Shown here piece by piece: positions 36,101 to 51,100 of a stretch of 64,000 bases of DNA (position 1 is its first letter; each line of letters begins with the position of its first letter). The DNA comes from Panopea generosa. Lineage: Eukaryota > Mollusca > Bivalvia > Adapedonta > Hiatellidae. Location: positions 23,049,103-23,113,102 of the forward strand of contig CM055908.1 in NCBI GenBank assembly GCA_029582155.1, read 5' to 3'. A program made the translations under genes and the position numbers. The notes under the pieces are model-generated. The model was not told where the DNA came from, did not search any database, and saw nothing but the letters and a program-made list of their open reading frames with translations.

Positions 36101-39100
36101 TAATTAAAATCACATATTCATGCAAGTTTATTGTAGTGTTGTGCTTTTGAATGGTGTTTATATTGTTGTTATATATGCACCTATTCGAGACTAGCATTAC
36201 TGTGGTGGTGTTGTTGTTGTTGTTGAAGTTTAGTTGTGGTGTACTTTATACATATCAGTATTGATCAATTTCAGAATATAAGTGACTTTATATCAATAAT
36301 ATGTAAGAAATAATTATCAAGATATGTTATAACAAAATTTGCAACATATATATGTAACATACATAGTTTGAAACTTCAGAATATCTAGTGAGAAAACAGT
36401 TTTTATTGCTCATATCATCCCATTAGTGCAAAAAGGTGCCAAGTGTTTATGAAATAAGAAAGCACTTGGCACCTTCTTGCACTAATCAGGTGATATGGCT
36501 ATAAACGATGGGGAAAATGCTTTGGATAGAATTATTAAATAGAAAAGACTCAAGCAGACTTCAAAGGTGCAAAAGTTCTAGACTTATACAGTATATAGTT
36601 ATTTCAACATAAATTGAAAGATTATCAGATAGTATACAATGTTCAGTGTCATTGCAACATTTGTTTCATTGGAACTTACTGTAAATGTAATTGTTAGCAG
36701 ATTAATATTTTCTATCATGTCCTTCCTGTTTGTGATTTTCAGTACAATCCTCAATGTTTCATTATGCCAATAAGACAAAATACGTTATTTCTCCCTGTTC
36801 ACTGTCTGCTATTATCAATACTTCAACCCCTAGAGATTTACAATTTAATAGACATAAATATTAACACTGGTATGCTGTCTTCCTGCTTTTAGAAATTTGA
36901 CTATTTTTTTTTTTTACCTTTTTCACCCATGTAATCAAACCTGACTGATTAGTATAGTTACAGAGTTTGATGGTAATATATAGATTACAAATCAAAAATA
37001 TAAATTGTATGCAGATACTTGTGAGAGATTGATTATGTTGATGTATAGTTAACGGTGTTATATATTGCTGAAATTGTCAAACCAAGTAATGAAACTAAGC
37101 ACTAATCACTTGATAAATAACAAGGAACATGTGCGGATATATATTTCTCATTTATATAAGTCTGCTAGTGATCATTTCACTATCAGAAAAGTGTTATACA
37201 CATATTTATATCGTTATCATTATCATTCGTCTCTCATCGCTGATTCAAATGGGGAAAGTTATCAGTTATTTGTGGAGATTGGGTGTGCTCCAGTACTGGT
37301 AAATCTTTCAGGATCCCAGGAAACAGCGGTTAGGTTAACTTAATGTCTGTTAACATTCGATGACATAATAATGATGCTAAATATTCAATCAATCAATTGT
37401 TCAGTACATGTAATCAGAGATTCAGTTCTTTTCATCAATTAAGAATCTATGGAAGTCTGAAGTGAAAATTAAAAATCTCTGAACTAGAGTAGAATGTGAT
37501 TAGAAGATTAATGAAATACCTGCTATACAATGTTACCATTTACATAAACCAATAGGAAGGTACATCCAGGTATTATATTCTGCTACTTTGATCGGTAACA
37601 CATCTAATAGAGGCAGCTGTACCACATGTTTATAAATAATTTATTTTTCAGTGTTTGATTATATTTATGTTTGTGAGTTGTGACAAGTTCATATTGTATA
37701 AATGTATGTTTTATTGACCTTTTATTGCAATTTAATCTGGGAACTAGGTGAAAATGCTGCAGAAAGACTTGTTACGTCGGTATACTGAACTGAAACAATG
37801 GACGACAGGTTGTGCTTTTATATATGCTTTGTAGCCATAGAAACAGTTTTACTAATAATAAAAGGAAGTTAAACAAACTCATCAACATCTGGCAATATCT
37901 GGCAATATCTATATACTTGAAACATTAATATTGATAGACATGAAAGAAAGGTACCCTTTTTTGTGTAGAGTACTGTGAAACCTGTCGTAAGCAGCCAGAC
38001 AAGGGAATTAGCAAAAGTGACCTTATAATACAGGTTAATTTGCTCTTTAAGCACAGATATGGAAAATAGCAAATGTGGCTGCTTAAAACGTGGTTGCTTA
38101 ATGGAGGTGACTGCTTACACAGGTTTTACTGTATTTTCAGTATTTTAGATTCTGTCGCTAACAGTTTTGATGTCTAATGTTATTGATATCTGTTTTACTT
38201 AAAGTACAGCATGCAAGTCCTGTATGACATAGTTTAATGAAATTTGCTTGATTAAATGTGTTAAAGAGACAAATTAACACATTAAAACACATGGGTACAT
38301 TACAGGGATCAGTTTCAATAAATATCTAAAGCTGGGGTTTTTCTAAAATAAAAAACATCTCAATTTCTGTAAATGATTTCTTGAACTCATTACACATTAG
38401 ACGAACATGGGACAAACCTCATATCAATTTGTGTTGAGGAAAATGTGAAGTTGAGATGTTTAGTGAATCTGAGACTGCAAGCCCCAGTTTTACTAAACAT
38501 CTCATCTTTACCAATGAGCATAGATTGTTCCAACTTCAGTTCTGTGTGATTATTTGATATGTAATGGATTAGGTAATCTTTCAGAGAACTTGATAGCTTG
38601 AGATATTTAGTGAAACTGGTCCCAAGTCTACAAGTGGTGATTATGTCATTCAGCAGCACTATTTCCGTCAGATAGACTGGCCCCAGGTCTACAAGTGGTG
38701 ATTATGTCACTCAGCAGCACCATTTCCATCAGATAAACTGGTCCCAAGTCTACAAGTGGTGATTATGTCACTCAGCAGCACTATTACCATCAGATAAACT
38801 GGTCCCAAGTCTACAAGTGGTGATTATGTCACTCAGCAGCACCATTTCCATCAGATAAACTGGCCCCAGGTCTACAAGTGGTGATTATGTCACTCAGCAG
38901 CACCATTTCCATCAGATAAACTGGTCCCAAGTCTACAAGTGGTGATTATGTCACTCAGCAGCACTATTTCCGTCAGATAAACTGGCCCCAGGTCTACAAG
39001 TGGTGATTATGTCACTCAGCAGCACTATTTCCGTCAGATAAACTGGCCTCAGGTTTACAAGTGGTGATTATGTCACTCAGCAGCACTATTTCCATCAGAT

Positions 39101-42100
39101 AAACAGGCCCCAGGTTAACAAGTGGTGATTATGTCACTCAGCAGCACCTTTTCCATCAAATAAACTGGCCCCAGGTCTACAGGTGGTGATTATGTCACTC
39201 AGCAGCACCATTTCCATCAGATAAACTGGCCCCAGGTCTACAAGTGGTGATTATGTCACTCAGCAGCACCATTTCCATCAGATAAACTGGCCCCAGGTCT
39301 ACAAGTGGTGATTATGTCACTCAGCAGCACCATTTCCATCAGATAAACTGGCCCCATGTCTACAAGTGGTGATTATGTCACTCAGCAGCACCATTTCCAT
39401 CAGATAAACTGGCCCCAGGTCTACAAGGTGGTGATTATGTCACTCAGCAGCACCATTTCCATCAGATAAACTGGCCCCAGGTCTACAAGTGGTGATTATG
39501 TCACTCAGCAGCACCATTTCCATCAGATAAACTGGCCCCAGGTCTACAAGTGGTGATTATGTCACTCAGCAGCACCATTTCCATCAAATAAACTGGCCCC
39601 AGGTCTACAAGTGGTGATTATGTCACTCAGCAGCACCATTTCCATCAGATAAACTGGCCCCAGGTCTACAAGTGGTGATTATGTCACTCAGCAGCACCAT
39701 TTCCATCAGATAAACTGGCCCCAGGTCTATAAGTGGTGATTATGTCACTCAGCAGCACCATTTCCATCAGATAAACTGGCCCCAGGTCTACAAGTGGTGA
39801 TTATGTCACTCAGCAGCACCATTTCCATCAGATAAACTGGCCCCAGGTCTACAGGTGGTGATAATGTCACTCAGCAGCACCATTTCCATCAGATAAACTG
39901 GCCCCAGGTTTATAAGTGGTGATTATGTCACTCAGCAGCACCTTTTCCACAAGATAAACTGGCCCCAGGTCTACAGGTGGTGATTATGTAACTCAGCAGC
40001 ACCATTTCCATCAGATAAACTGGCCCCAGGTATACAAGTGGTGATTATGTCACTCAGCAGCACCATTTCCATCAGATAAACTGGCCCCAGGTATACAAGT
40101 GGTGATTATGTCACTCAGCAGCACCATTTCCATCAGATAAACTGGCCCCAGGTCTACAGGTGGTGATTATGTCACTCAGCAGCACCATTTCCATCAGATA
40201 AACTGGCCCCAGGTATACAAGTGGTGATTATGTCACTCAGCAGCACCATTTCCATCAGATAAACTGGTCCCAAGTCTACAAGTGGTGATTATGTCACTCA
40301 GCAGCACCATTTCCATCAGATAAACTGGCCCCAGGTCTACAAGTGGTGATTATGTCACTCAGCAGCTGTCACTCAGCAGCACCATTTCCGTCAGATAAAC
40401 TGGCCCCAGGTCTACAAGTGGTGATTATGTCACTTAGCAGCACTATTTCCATCAGATAAACTGGCCCCAGGTCTACAGGTGGTGATTATGTCACTTAGCA
40501 GCACCATTTCCATCAGATAAACTGGCCCCAGGTCTACAAGTGGTGATTATGTCACTCAGCAGCTGTCACTCAGCAGCACCATTTCCGTCAGATAAACTGG
40601 CCCCAGGTCTACAAGTGGTGATTATGTCACTTAGCAGCACTATTTCCATCAGTTAAACTGGCCCCAGGTCTACAGGTGGTGATTATGTCACTCAGCAGCA
40701 CCATTTCCATCAGATAAACAGGCCCCAGGTTAACAAGTGGTGATTATGTCACTCAGCAGCACCTTTTCCATCAAATAAACTGGCCCCAGGTCTACAGGTG
40801 GTGATTATGTCACTCAGCAGCACCATTTCCATCAGATAAACTGGCCCCAGGTCTACAAGTGGTGATTATGTCACTCAGCAGCACCATTTCCATCAGATAA
40901 ACTGGCCCCAGGTCTACAAGTGGTGATTATGTCACTCAGCAGCACCATTTCCATCAGATAAACTGGCCCCAGGTCTACAAGTGGTGATTATGTCACTCAG
41001 CAGCACTATTTCCGTCAGATAAACTGGCCTCAGGTATACAAGTGGTGATTATGTCACTCAGCAGCACCATTTCCATCAGATAAACTGGCCCCAGGTCTAC
41101 AAGTGGTGATTATGTCACTCAGCAGCTGTCACTCAGCAGCACCATTTCCGTCAGATAAACTGGCCCCAGGTCTACAAGTGGTGATTATGTCACTTAGCAG
41201 CACTATTTCCATCAGATAAACTGGCCCCAGGTCTACAGGTGGTGATTATGTCACTCAGCAGCACCATTTCCATCAGATAAACAGGCCCCAGGTTAACAAG
41301 TGGTGATAATGTCACTCAGCAGCACCATTTCCATCAAATAAACTGGCCCCAGGTCTACAGGTGGTGATTATGTCACTCAGCAGCACCATTTCCATCAGAT
41401 AAACTGGCCCCAGGTCTACAAGTGGTGATTATGTCACTCAGCAGCTGTCACTCAGGAGCACTATTTCTGTCAGATAAACTGGCCCCAGGTCTACAAGTGG
41501 TGATTATGTCACTTAGCAGCACTATTTCCATCAGATAAACTGGCCTCAGGTCTACAAGTGGTGATTATGTCACTCAGCAGCACCATTTCCATCAGATAAA
41601 CTGGCCCCAGGTTTACAAGTGGTGATTATGTCACTCAGCAGCTGTCACTCAGCAGCACCATTTCCGTCAGATAAACTGGTCCCAGGTCTACAAGTGGTGA
41701 TTATGTCACTTAGCAGCACTATTTCCATCAGATAAACTGGCCCCAGGTCTACAGGTGGTGATTATGTCACTCAGCAGCACCATTTCCATCAGATTAACAG
41801 GCCCCAGGTTAACAAGTGGTGATTATGTCACTCAGCAGCACCTTTTCCATCAAATATACTGGCCCCAGGTCTACAGGTGGTGATTATGTCACTCAGCAGC
41901 ACCATTTCCATCAGATAAACTGGCCCCAGGTCTACAAGTGGTGATTATGTCACTCAGCAGCACCATTTCCATCAGATAAACTGGCCCCAGGTCTACAAGT
42001 GGTGATTATGTCACTCAGCAGCACTATTTCCGTCAGATAAACTGGCCTCAGGTTTACAAGTGGTGATTATGTCACTCAGCAGCACCATTTCCATCAGATA

Positions 42101-45100
42101 AACTGGCCCCAGGTCTACAGGTGGTGATTGTGTCACTCAGCAGCACCATTTCTATCAGATAAACAGGCCCCAGGTTAACAAGTGGTGATTATGTCACTCA
42201 GCAGCACCTTTTCCATCAAATAAACTGGCCCCAGGTCTACAGGTGGTAATTATGTTACTCAGCAGCACCATTTCCATCAGATAAACTGGCCCCAGGTCTA
42301 CAAGTGGTGATTATGTCACTCAGCAGCACCATTTCCATCAGATAAACTGGCCCCAGGTCTACAAGTGGTGATTATGTCACTCAGCAGCACCATTTCCATC
42401 AGATAAACTGGCCCCAGGTCTACAAGTGGTGATTATGTCACTCAGCATCACCATTTCCATCAGATAAACTGGCCCCAGGTCTACAAGTGGTGATTATGTC
42501 ACTCAGCAGCACCATTTCCATCAGATAAACTGGCCCCAGGTCTACAAGTGGTGATTATGTCACTCAGCATCACCATTTCCATCAGATAAACTGGCCCCAG
42601 GTCTACAAGTGGTGATTATGTCACTCAGCATCACCATTTCCATCAGATAAACAATATATCCATACTGATTAAGCAAAATAAAATGAGTTTGCACAAGTTA
42701 AAAAAATGTTGTGAAACAAAAGGGTGTCTTATTTGCACACATGTATAATAATGTCTAAAAAATATATAGGTCAATCTTTTTTTAAGAAATGTTTACCACC
42801 AATTTCAGCTTTTAAGTAGCAAAATTAGGAGGTTATGTTGTAAAATATATATTTATTATTATAAGAGCATATCATATGAAGTGTCTCACAAAATGATATT
42901 CATTTTCCTGGGTTTGATATATAGATAAAACTTGTTGTTTAAAACAACAGTTAATTTATAGAGGGAATCCAAAAATTAACCTACAAAGAATGTACAAATA
43001 GCTGCCAAAAAATGATGGCTGATAATCTGCACGTTATTGTAAAATTTGAACTTTGACCCCATTGAATTGGTGTTGTAGTAAAATGCTCTATATGTTGTAC
43101 AAGAAAACTTGGCTAGTAAACATATTTTTATGAGGTTTCAGTTAAATACATCAATTTTATTGATGAATGTTTCCTAGTGCAGTAATTCACTTATCCCGAG
43201 TGTTCCATAATAGGCAACTATGATTTATCGCATGGCAATGAAATCGCCATTGCTTAGTTTTAAATTTTAGATGTTAACAGAAAAGTATTAATTTGGTTGA
43301 GGGTTTATGTTGCCAAGTTTAGATTCCACCAGTGCCTTTATAAGTGTTAGTGTACCATGTGTGCCTCTAAAATATTGCCAGACTGTTTGATGAGTATAAA
43401 ACCAATTTACAATAGACTTTTTGTGTGACAATAGACTAGAGAATATCAGAGCTGTGTCGAATCTTTAAAGTATTTACTGAACACTCTTATCATATTCAGA
43501 TACGTGGGAACGGTGTAGAGTTACCTAACTTTTCATCGGGATTTATCTACTTTACCTGCATTTTCTGCAGTTTATGATCTTTCTTGTTTTGTACAATCTA
43601 GACTTCTTTCTACACTTTTCCCATGTGGATGATTATTTTCTCCAGCACAATCACACATGATCTGCACATGTCGTAACTGAAATAACCAGATAACTCTGAC
43701 AAATTTAGTTATGGTTTCTAGGAGGAGTTGTCTCCCTTGATTTACTATATTTTGATATGCTGTAAATTTAATATAATTCATAACTTATTCATTTTGAGAT
43801 TATAGTCTTTAACTTTTCAAACAAATTGGATACATGGAGTAATTTAAACCAACGTTTATACATACCAGTAATACCACACAAACTAAAAAAGAAACTAATA
43901 TTTGTATAATTTATAAACGAGGGTCTAACATGAAATATGTGTACCTGTTTCAGACTCAGTAACATCTAAGTTTCCATTTCTTGGTAATCCCTCTCTGTTT
44001 TTTAGTTGCATGACATAATATTAAATAAAGATCTAATTAGTTCTGCATAACTAATTTTGTGTTAGATGATTACCAGTGCATTGTTTTGATTAGTAAATAT
44101 TTAAAATATGCATGTAAATAGAGAATATTATGTGAGTGCCTGATATATTCACATTTATCTGGTTGCTGAGAGAAAACACTGAACCATTTGTTGAGTACTA
44201 AATCCAAGTTTTTTCAAGCTTAACCGGGGACACTTGATTATATCAGGCATTAACATTGTTATTTTTATCATGTCAGTTTAGTTAGTTTGATTGGTCAATA
44301 CATTGTTTGTTTGAATATTTATTTTTAAACATTTAAATACTAGTAGGAGTTGAATGCTCTGCATCATCAGCTTATTGGTTGTCATAATTTCGCGTAATTG
44401 TCTGATAAATGGTCTGATGAAGCAAAGTTTATCAGGTATTCTGTATTACAGCACCTAGACTGACATGATAAAAATTGCATTTATTTAAAGTGTATAAACC
44501 TGCTTTTTAGACATTCTTGCATGGAAAAAAATTAATAGAGTGTGATTTGTATACAAATTATATTTAATGTCACCAATTTAAAAAAAAAGAATTTGTCAGT
44601 TTTATGTCCTGCTGCAAAGACTTTAAGAGCAATTTACAAAGTATCAATGTGTATATCATTTTTGTGATAAAACATGCATTGTCCCCATTATACTGCTCCT
44701 TCCTTACTTGTCCATTTAACTATTCAGATTTGAGGGGAAAAAAAGAGAATTTTTAGCTGAACATTGCAAATAAAATACACCATGGCCTGTTTTGTTCTTG
44801 CATATTATAAGTTATATTTATGCACATTCTTGAACAAAATAAATTAAATAGGTCCAAAACTAGGTACGGCAAATACTGGAACTTTATAGTAACATGCATA
44901 AAAAACATTGTTACTATATCAGATAGATAAATGTAGTCATACCAGTCATTTCAAATTGTTCATTCTTTGCAAAGTGTGATTGCAATATAATGTTGAATTA
45001 TAGGTTTTTCATATCACCTGTTAACAAGTTTATTTGTTTTGTAAGAATTATTATTATGATTTTCACTTTCGTCATTTTGCACGTTTGCTTTTATGTACAT

Positions 45101-48100
45101 GTAGTTCCATTCATCACTTATAATTATGCACTCACACATTCTCAAACTTTTGTCGAATGAAAGGAAAGACTAAAGCATCACAATTTTATCACAGATATAA
45201 GTGTGTCACAAAACTTTCAACAGTTAATTTAGTTTTTTTTCTTTCTTTTTTACAATATATTTCTATATAATATCAAGGCCTCTACCAACCCAATAGAATT
45301 TGTGTCAACCATGACTTATATACTATAGTTTTACATGCAACACATCTGGACAGGGTGGAAAAAATAAGTTTCTAAAAAGAATGTAATTGATCCTTTACCT
45401 TTTTACATAAATGGCACAGTTTAGGGGAAAACAATACTATGATAAAAAGATTTGTACAGTTTGTACAACAATTATATTAAAATATAGTATATTGTTCATT
45501 TAGGAGAGAGCTATTTATAGCTTAAGCCTAAATAATATTGCTTATTTATTGCACTCAGTCATGGGGCCCTGTAAATTTATATTGTTACTCGAGTTGAAAA
45601 CCCTGAACCAGGTCCCTTGATAATATTATGTATATTATCTGTCCCCAGGGTCAGCCACTACTATTATTAGTTTTATAATATATCTTATGTCTGTTGTGGG
45701 CATATTTCCTTAAAAATGTAAGTGACAAGCATTAGAGAAATAAATATTAGATTTCTCTATCAGCCAGTCTGGATTTTAACAAAACCACTGATAGCAGCCT
45801 TAATAAATTCAATAAAACCTTGAAAATGACATACAGCAATGATTTGTCCTTGACCTCTACCTTGTAAGATGAATGCCAGAGGTTGCGGGTTCGATCCCCC
45901 GCTTGACCCGATGCCTCATATAAAACAACACTGAGTACTGGTTCTACCCAGGAAGTAAACTCGAGAGGAGTTCATAAAAGCTCTGAGCTTTCATCGAAAT
46001 TGAGCTAAAATAAATTACTTGTAGTATAAACTAAAGATGAATGCATTTTACAACATCCTCCATCAAATAAACATATACACCATTATGTAGAATTCTCTAT
46101 AACCATCTTGCATGTCAATGGTAGTTGTAGTTGGTAATTTGTTTTATTTTTACTTTTCAATTCATACTTTAATATTATTAAGATATTGTTTGATCTTTTT
46201 CATAGAAACAGGTCATTCTCCAGCTGAATGACTAGATACTGACCAATGTAAGACCATTTGGTTTGGGTCTTTCTGTATATGTTTACTAGTTCTTGTGTGT
46301 ACTTTTAATAACTTTATCATAACCTAGCATAATATGTAGACATGTATGATAAACATGATAGTGACATTATCACAGAAATTTATTGTTTAAAAAAAAAAAA
46401 AAATTAAAGTTTCTCTAAAAATAACTCAAATTAGAAAAATAAATTTAATTGGAATTTTGTAGACTTATAATAAAAAAAACTTAACATTTCTTATTAACCT
46501 AACACCACCTGTCCAAGTCTGTGATTTATTCATACAATTAAATTAATGTTCCTTTATCAAAACTGTTTCAGAATCCGATGTTGCTTGTTGGAGTGGTTTA
46601 AGACAATATTTCTCATCGTGGCATAATTGAATTGATATTAATACCTGTATATACCGAGTTAAGGTCATAAACAAAATTATAAATGTAACATGTGTAAGTC
46701 ACTTTTGATAAACTGGATCCATAGAATCTTGTTTGGCAGCTATTTACCATGTTTGACTCATTGATAATTTTATTTAGGCAAATAAAAAAGTACTTGAAAA
46801 TCTATTACATTATTGTGTTGTACACTCTTTTGCAATTTTATGTCAGTAACAAAGGAGTTCTCCTTGATCTAGTGACCTAAGACAATGTTACTGTCATTGA
46901 CCTTTCACTGCAGATGTCATGGTTTTAAAGGGAGTATATCAGGAATTTTCAAAATTTTAAAATTGTCTATAAAGATTTTTTCCAATATATCTTGTTATAT
47001 ATATCAGACCCTTGTTCGCTAAAAGGATAATTTTTTATGTATTTAAACATGCTAAAATAATTATTGGAAAGAAATTTCCTAACACTGGCTAGGCACCTAG
47101 GAAAGTCTTAAATAGATTTCCCACTTAAAATTGCAGCATATTTTGTGACATATTAAATGAGTCACGTGATTTCATTTTTATCAGTTATACAGATTTACAT
47201 GTATTAAAAATTGTTTCATCTAAGAAAAAGTCTGAATCACGATGTGAAGGTCATTGAGCAGTATTTAAGAGCTGTCTATTTTTAGGATTTTGTTTCATGT
47301 TTACCACTCAAATTTAAATATAAATTTTGTCACGTTTGATAGTTTTGACATACCAAACCATTCATTCAGATTTTTTTCTACAAATGATAATGAGATGCTT
47401 TTTATCCATTCTAAAAATAATTTCATTTTTTACAGCATTGATAAGCAGTTTTTCCTGATAAAGATCTACTCCCTTTAAGTTCATTTTGTTCCAAACATTT
47501 TGTATGAGAATGGCCTATCAGTTACTGCTGAATTGAGAGTACTTCTGTTCTGGTCACAGTAATGTTTCATCTAAGGACAACCAATAAAACTGGTTGCCAT
47601 GTACCAACTGCAATGTGTTGAATATAGTATTAAACCCCTTTTAACGAGGCAATTAAAGATTCTGTAAAATACTGCTTACAGATACAATGTATGTAAAATA
47701 ATGAAGTTTGCGGGTTTTTTTTCTGAGTTTTACAATCTCTTCTTTTATAAATAAATTTAAATGGAACACAATGTGTGAAATAGTTGTACTGATGATTAAG
47801 TTAAAATTAAAAGAATGCCAGCACTTTGAAATAAGCATGAGTAATTTACAATGACAATAATTAATTCTCAGTTATTTCAAGTCAGTGTCCCTTTATGTAT
47901 ATTTGTTAACTAAGAAACGATTTTAAAGTTTGGAAGATGAGTTTTAGATAGATAATAGCAAGATTGTTAAATTGTAAACGCAGACTTGGACACGTGGTGA
48001 ACAATAACTGTATACTAACCCTAACTTTTCAACAATCCAGGACGCTCTCTTAAAGGGAGCTCTGTGCTCGGCTCCAAACACGCGAGTACATTGGTGTCTC

Positions 48101-51100
48101 AACATCAGTAGCCAGGTACCTGGCTGCCGTGTTTTATAATGGCCACTGTGTAAGTAAAGCATCCTTAGATTAAATACACTGGTATATTGTACACATATAT
48201 AGATGACCTTGCTTTATACTTAGAATTAGTACTACGGTTTGAAATTAGTCAGCGCAGCATGCAGGTATTCATAAGTTGCACTTCATCAAGTAATTTTATG
48301 ATCAAGTCTATCTCATTACCTGACATCTCCCATTCAAGTCTGTTATACCCTATACCAAAGCAGGGAATTCCCTGTCGGTCCCACAATTCATAGCTAGTTT
48401 ATCCCAGTACCTGGCATCTCCCAATTCAGGTCTGTTTTACCCTGGTACAAAAGCATGGAATTCCCTGTCTGTCCCACATTCTAATGCATTTATCAACTTG
48501 CGGCATAACTCAACAACTGGCCAATCTCAGCAAGCTGTTATGTCTGTAATGTAATGGTTGCTACCTTGCTACCGTGGTAAGCTTAGGACCATTTCTAGTC
48601 TAGTAGTTGAACTAAACCTGGTTGATCTCACATTATGCTAACTGTAAGGCTAAATGTGGTAATTGTTTCACAGAATTTTAGGCTTATCTCAATTCCTGGA
48701 TTTTTTTATTTAATGAAAAAGCTGGGAATTCCGTGCCTATCCCACAATTCATAGTGCACTGTAAATTTTTATCATATTGTCATGTGGTTTTGGGTTTGTC
48801 GAAGTTGCTGACCAGTACGCTTGTAACTGTCATGGTGTTGGATGGGACAGGGAAAGTTTTAGGACTATTTACAGTTTCACCCAATTTATGAATTAATGGA
48901 CCCAGTCTGGTAATTATTTAACAGGAAATGCTCTGTCTATTATTTGTTGAATTTCTGTCCAGAACTTTTATATCTTGTACTTAGTTTTGCATATTCTAGT
49001 AAGTTTGTGACTATTTATGTTATTTGATGTTTGGTAATTGTTGGAATAAACCTGGTAATTGATCAATATAGTTTAATTAAATGGATAAAAATTGTCACAC
49101 AGAGACTTCTGTAATTGCTTGGACTTGCTCTGGTAATTGTTGGAATATATTTGGTTCTATACTGGTAACTGTTGAACTATATTTGTAACTGTTAGATCCA
49201 GTCTCCCGTTATGCATTGTGATAATTAGTGTTGTGAGACTTTAGCATATGCAGGATTGAGCAAGAAAATTGTCATATAAAGACAATGTAAGTAATGACAT
49301 GTAATTGTTTGACTGAATTTGATAGTAATTGAGCAGTTGTTGGACTGAACTGTGTAATTGTTAAACTCGGTTTGGTAATTGTTGAACTTGGTTTGGGAAT
49401 TGTTGACTGGTAATTGTACAATTTAATCTGGTCTACTGATGGGGGAAAAGGACTAGGGGCATAGTTGTGTTCATACTTCTTGAATTCTTGAAAATTATAT
49501 AAGGAATTAATGCAAACATGGTTGTTAAATTATAGTATATATTATACGATGTAGGTATTTATGCTGTTTTGAGTTACCATACCTTCATTGATTTAACAAA
49601 ACCCATATATCATTATGTTTGCTAATTATATACATTGTAGTTACCGTTTTGCTAAATTTAATTTCTGTTTTGTTACTTTTCATACAAATTATTCAAAATG
49701 GGTTGTAAATAATTGACAAGATTTAATTTGTCATTAAAAAAGTAAACATATGATCTAATATAGACAGAGTGATAATTATATATCAGTGTAGAAATCCTAA
49801 CAGTGTATTAATCCAATGTTGGAAACTTTGAATATATTTGCCATACACTGTACATGGAATATTAAGTAAAATTTATTTGTCTGTACACTGTACATGAAAT
49901 ATTAGATAAAATATATTTACCTGTACATGGTACCTGAACTATTAGGTTAAAAATATTGGCCAGTACACTGTACTTGAAATATTAGGTTAAAAATATTTGC
50001 CTGTATACTGTACATGAATGATTAAAGTAAAATATATTTGCCTGTACACTGCACATGAAATATTACGTAAAATATATTTGCCTGTACACTGTACATGAAA
50101 TATTAGGTAAAATATATTTGCAAGTACAATGTACATAAAATTTTAGGTAAAATATATTTACCTATACACTGTATATGATTGTAATGTCAGGTAAAATATA
50201 TTTGCCTGTACATGGTGCATGAAATATTAGGTTATAGATATTTGCTTGTACACTATGCGTGAATTAGTAGGTAAAATATGTTTGCCTGTACACTATACAT
50301 GAATTATTAGGTAAAATACATTTGTATGTACACTGTACACAGATGAATAAGTAAAATATATTTGTTTGTACACTGTACCTGAAATATAAATTGCTTACAA
50401 TTAATTACATGACATTATTCACACACATAATTATATAATAAAAAAAAACATTTGCTAGCATATGAAAGCTTGCACTTGTCCTGTAATAATCCATAAGTAA
50501 TATTAATAAATGTATTCTTTAACGTTGGTAATATTTTTTACAAATCTGGCAATCAGGCAATACTTGTTAAGACCTTGCTATGTTTGATGTGAATACTATA
50601 TACAAATAGTCATTGGAAATACACAATATTTAGGAAGTGTAAGTTTGTTATTTTTGTAAGAGATCCCCTCCGAAACAAGAAGTATTCTTGTCTGATGAGT
50701 GCATGTCTCCCAGTTTAACATAAACAAATGAGTGCATAACATTAGAAAATAATATTTTCACAAAGACGCCACAAATTGTAAAAAGTCACAATAAATTATT
50801 GAAATTGTAGTCTTATTAAAAACAAATACAAAGTTTGGCTTTTGTAAATTCTACATTTTGTTTGGCATTGAAGTAGATTAAGGATGGGTGTTTTAAGTGT
50901 GGAATATTTTAAGATGTACAGCGGTTAATAGTGATTGACAGTACAATACGAGTGGCCGCCATGTTTTTAGCCGTATAGGTCCAAGAATATTCTTGATTAT
51001 CTGTGACACTTGCTTCTGTTAAAAGACAAATGTATTTTTGCTTTGTGCAGTAAAAAATAATACAAAAAACAAGATTTGAATTTGATCCTGTCAGACACTG

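Noticed and set aside
37748-37808. Cassette exon between exons 11 and 12
   Set aside because: Splicing at the 37809 GT shifts phase and creates a stop at once, so a coding cassette is not supported; only a terminal exon is kept as a candidate.
47944-48162. Minus-strand open frame with FGAEHRAPFKRASW
   Set aside because: Short, no recognised family, no splice support, inside intron 11.
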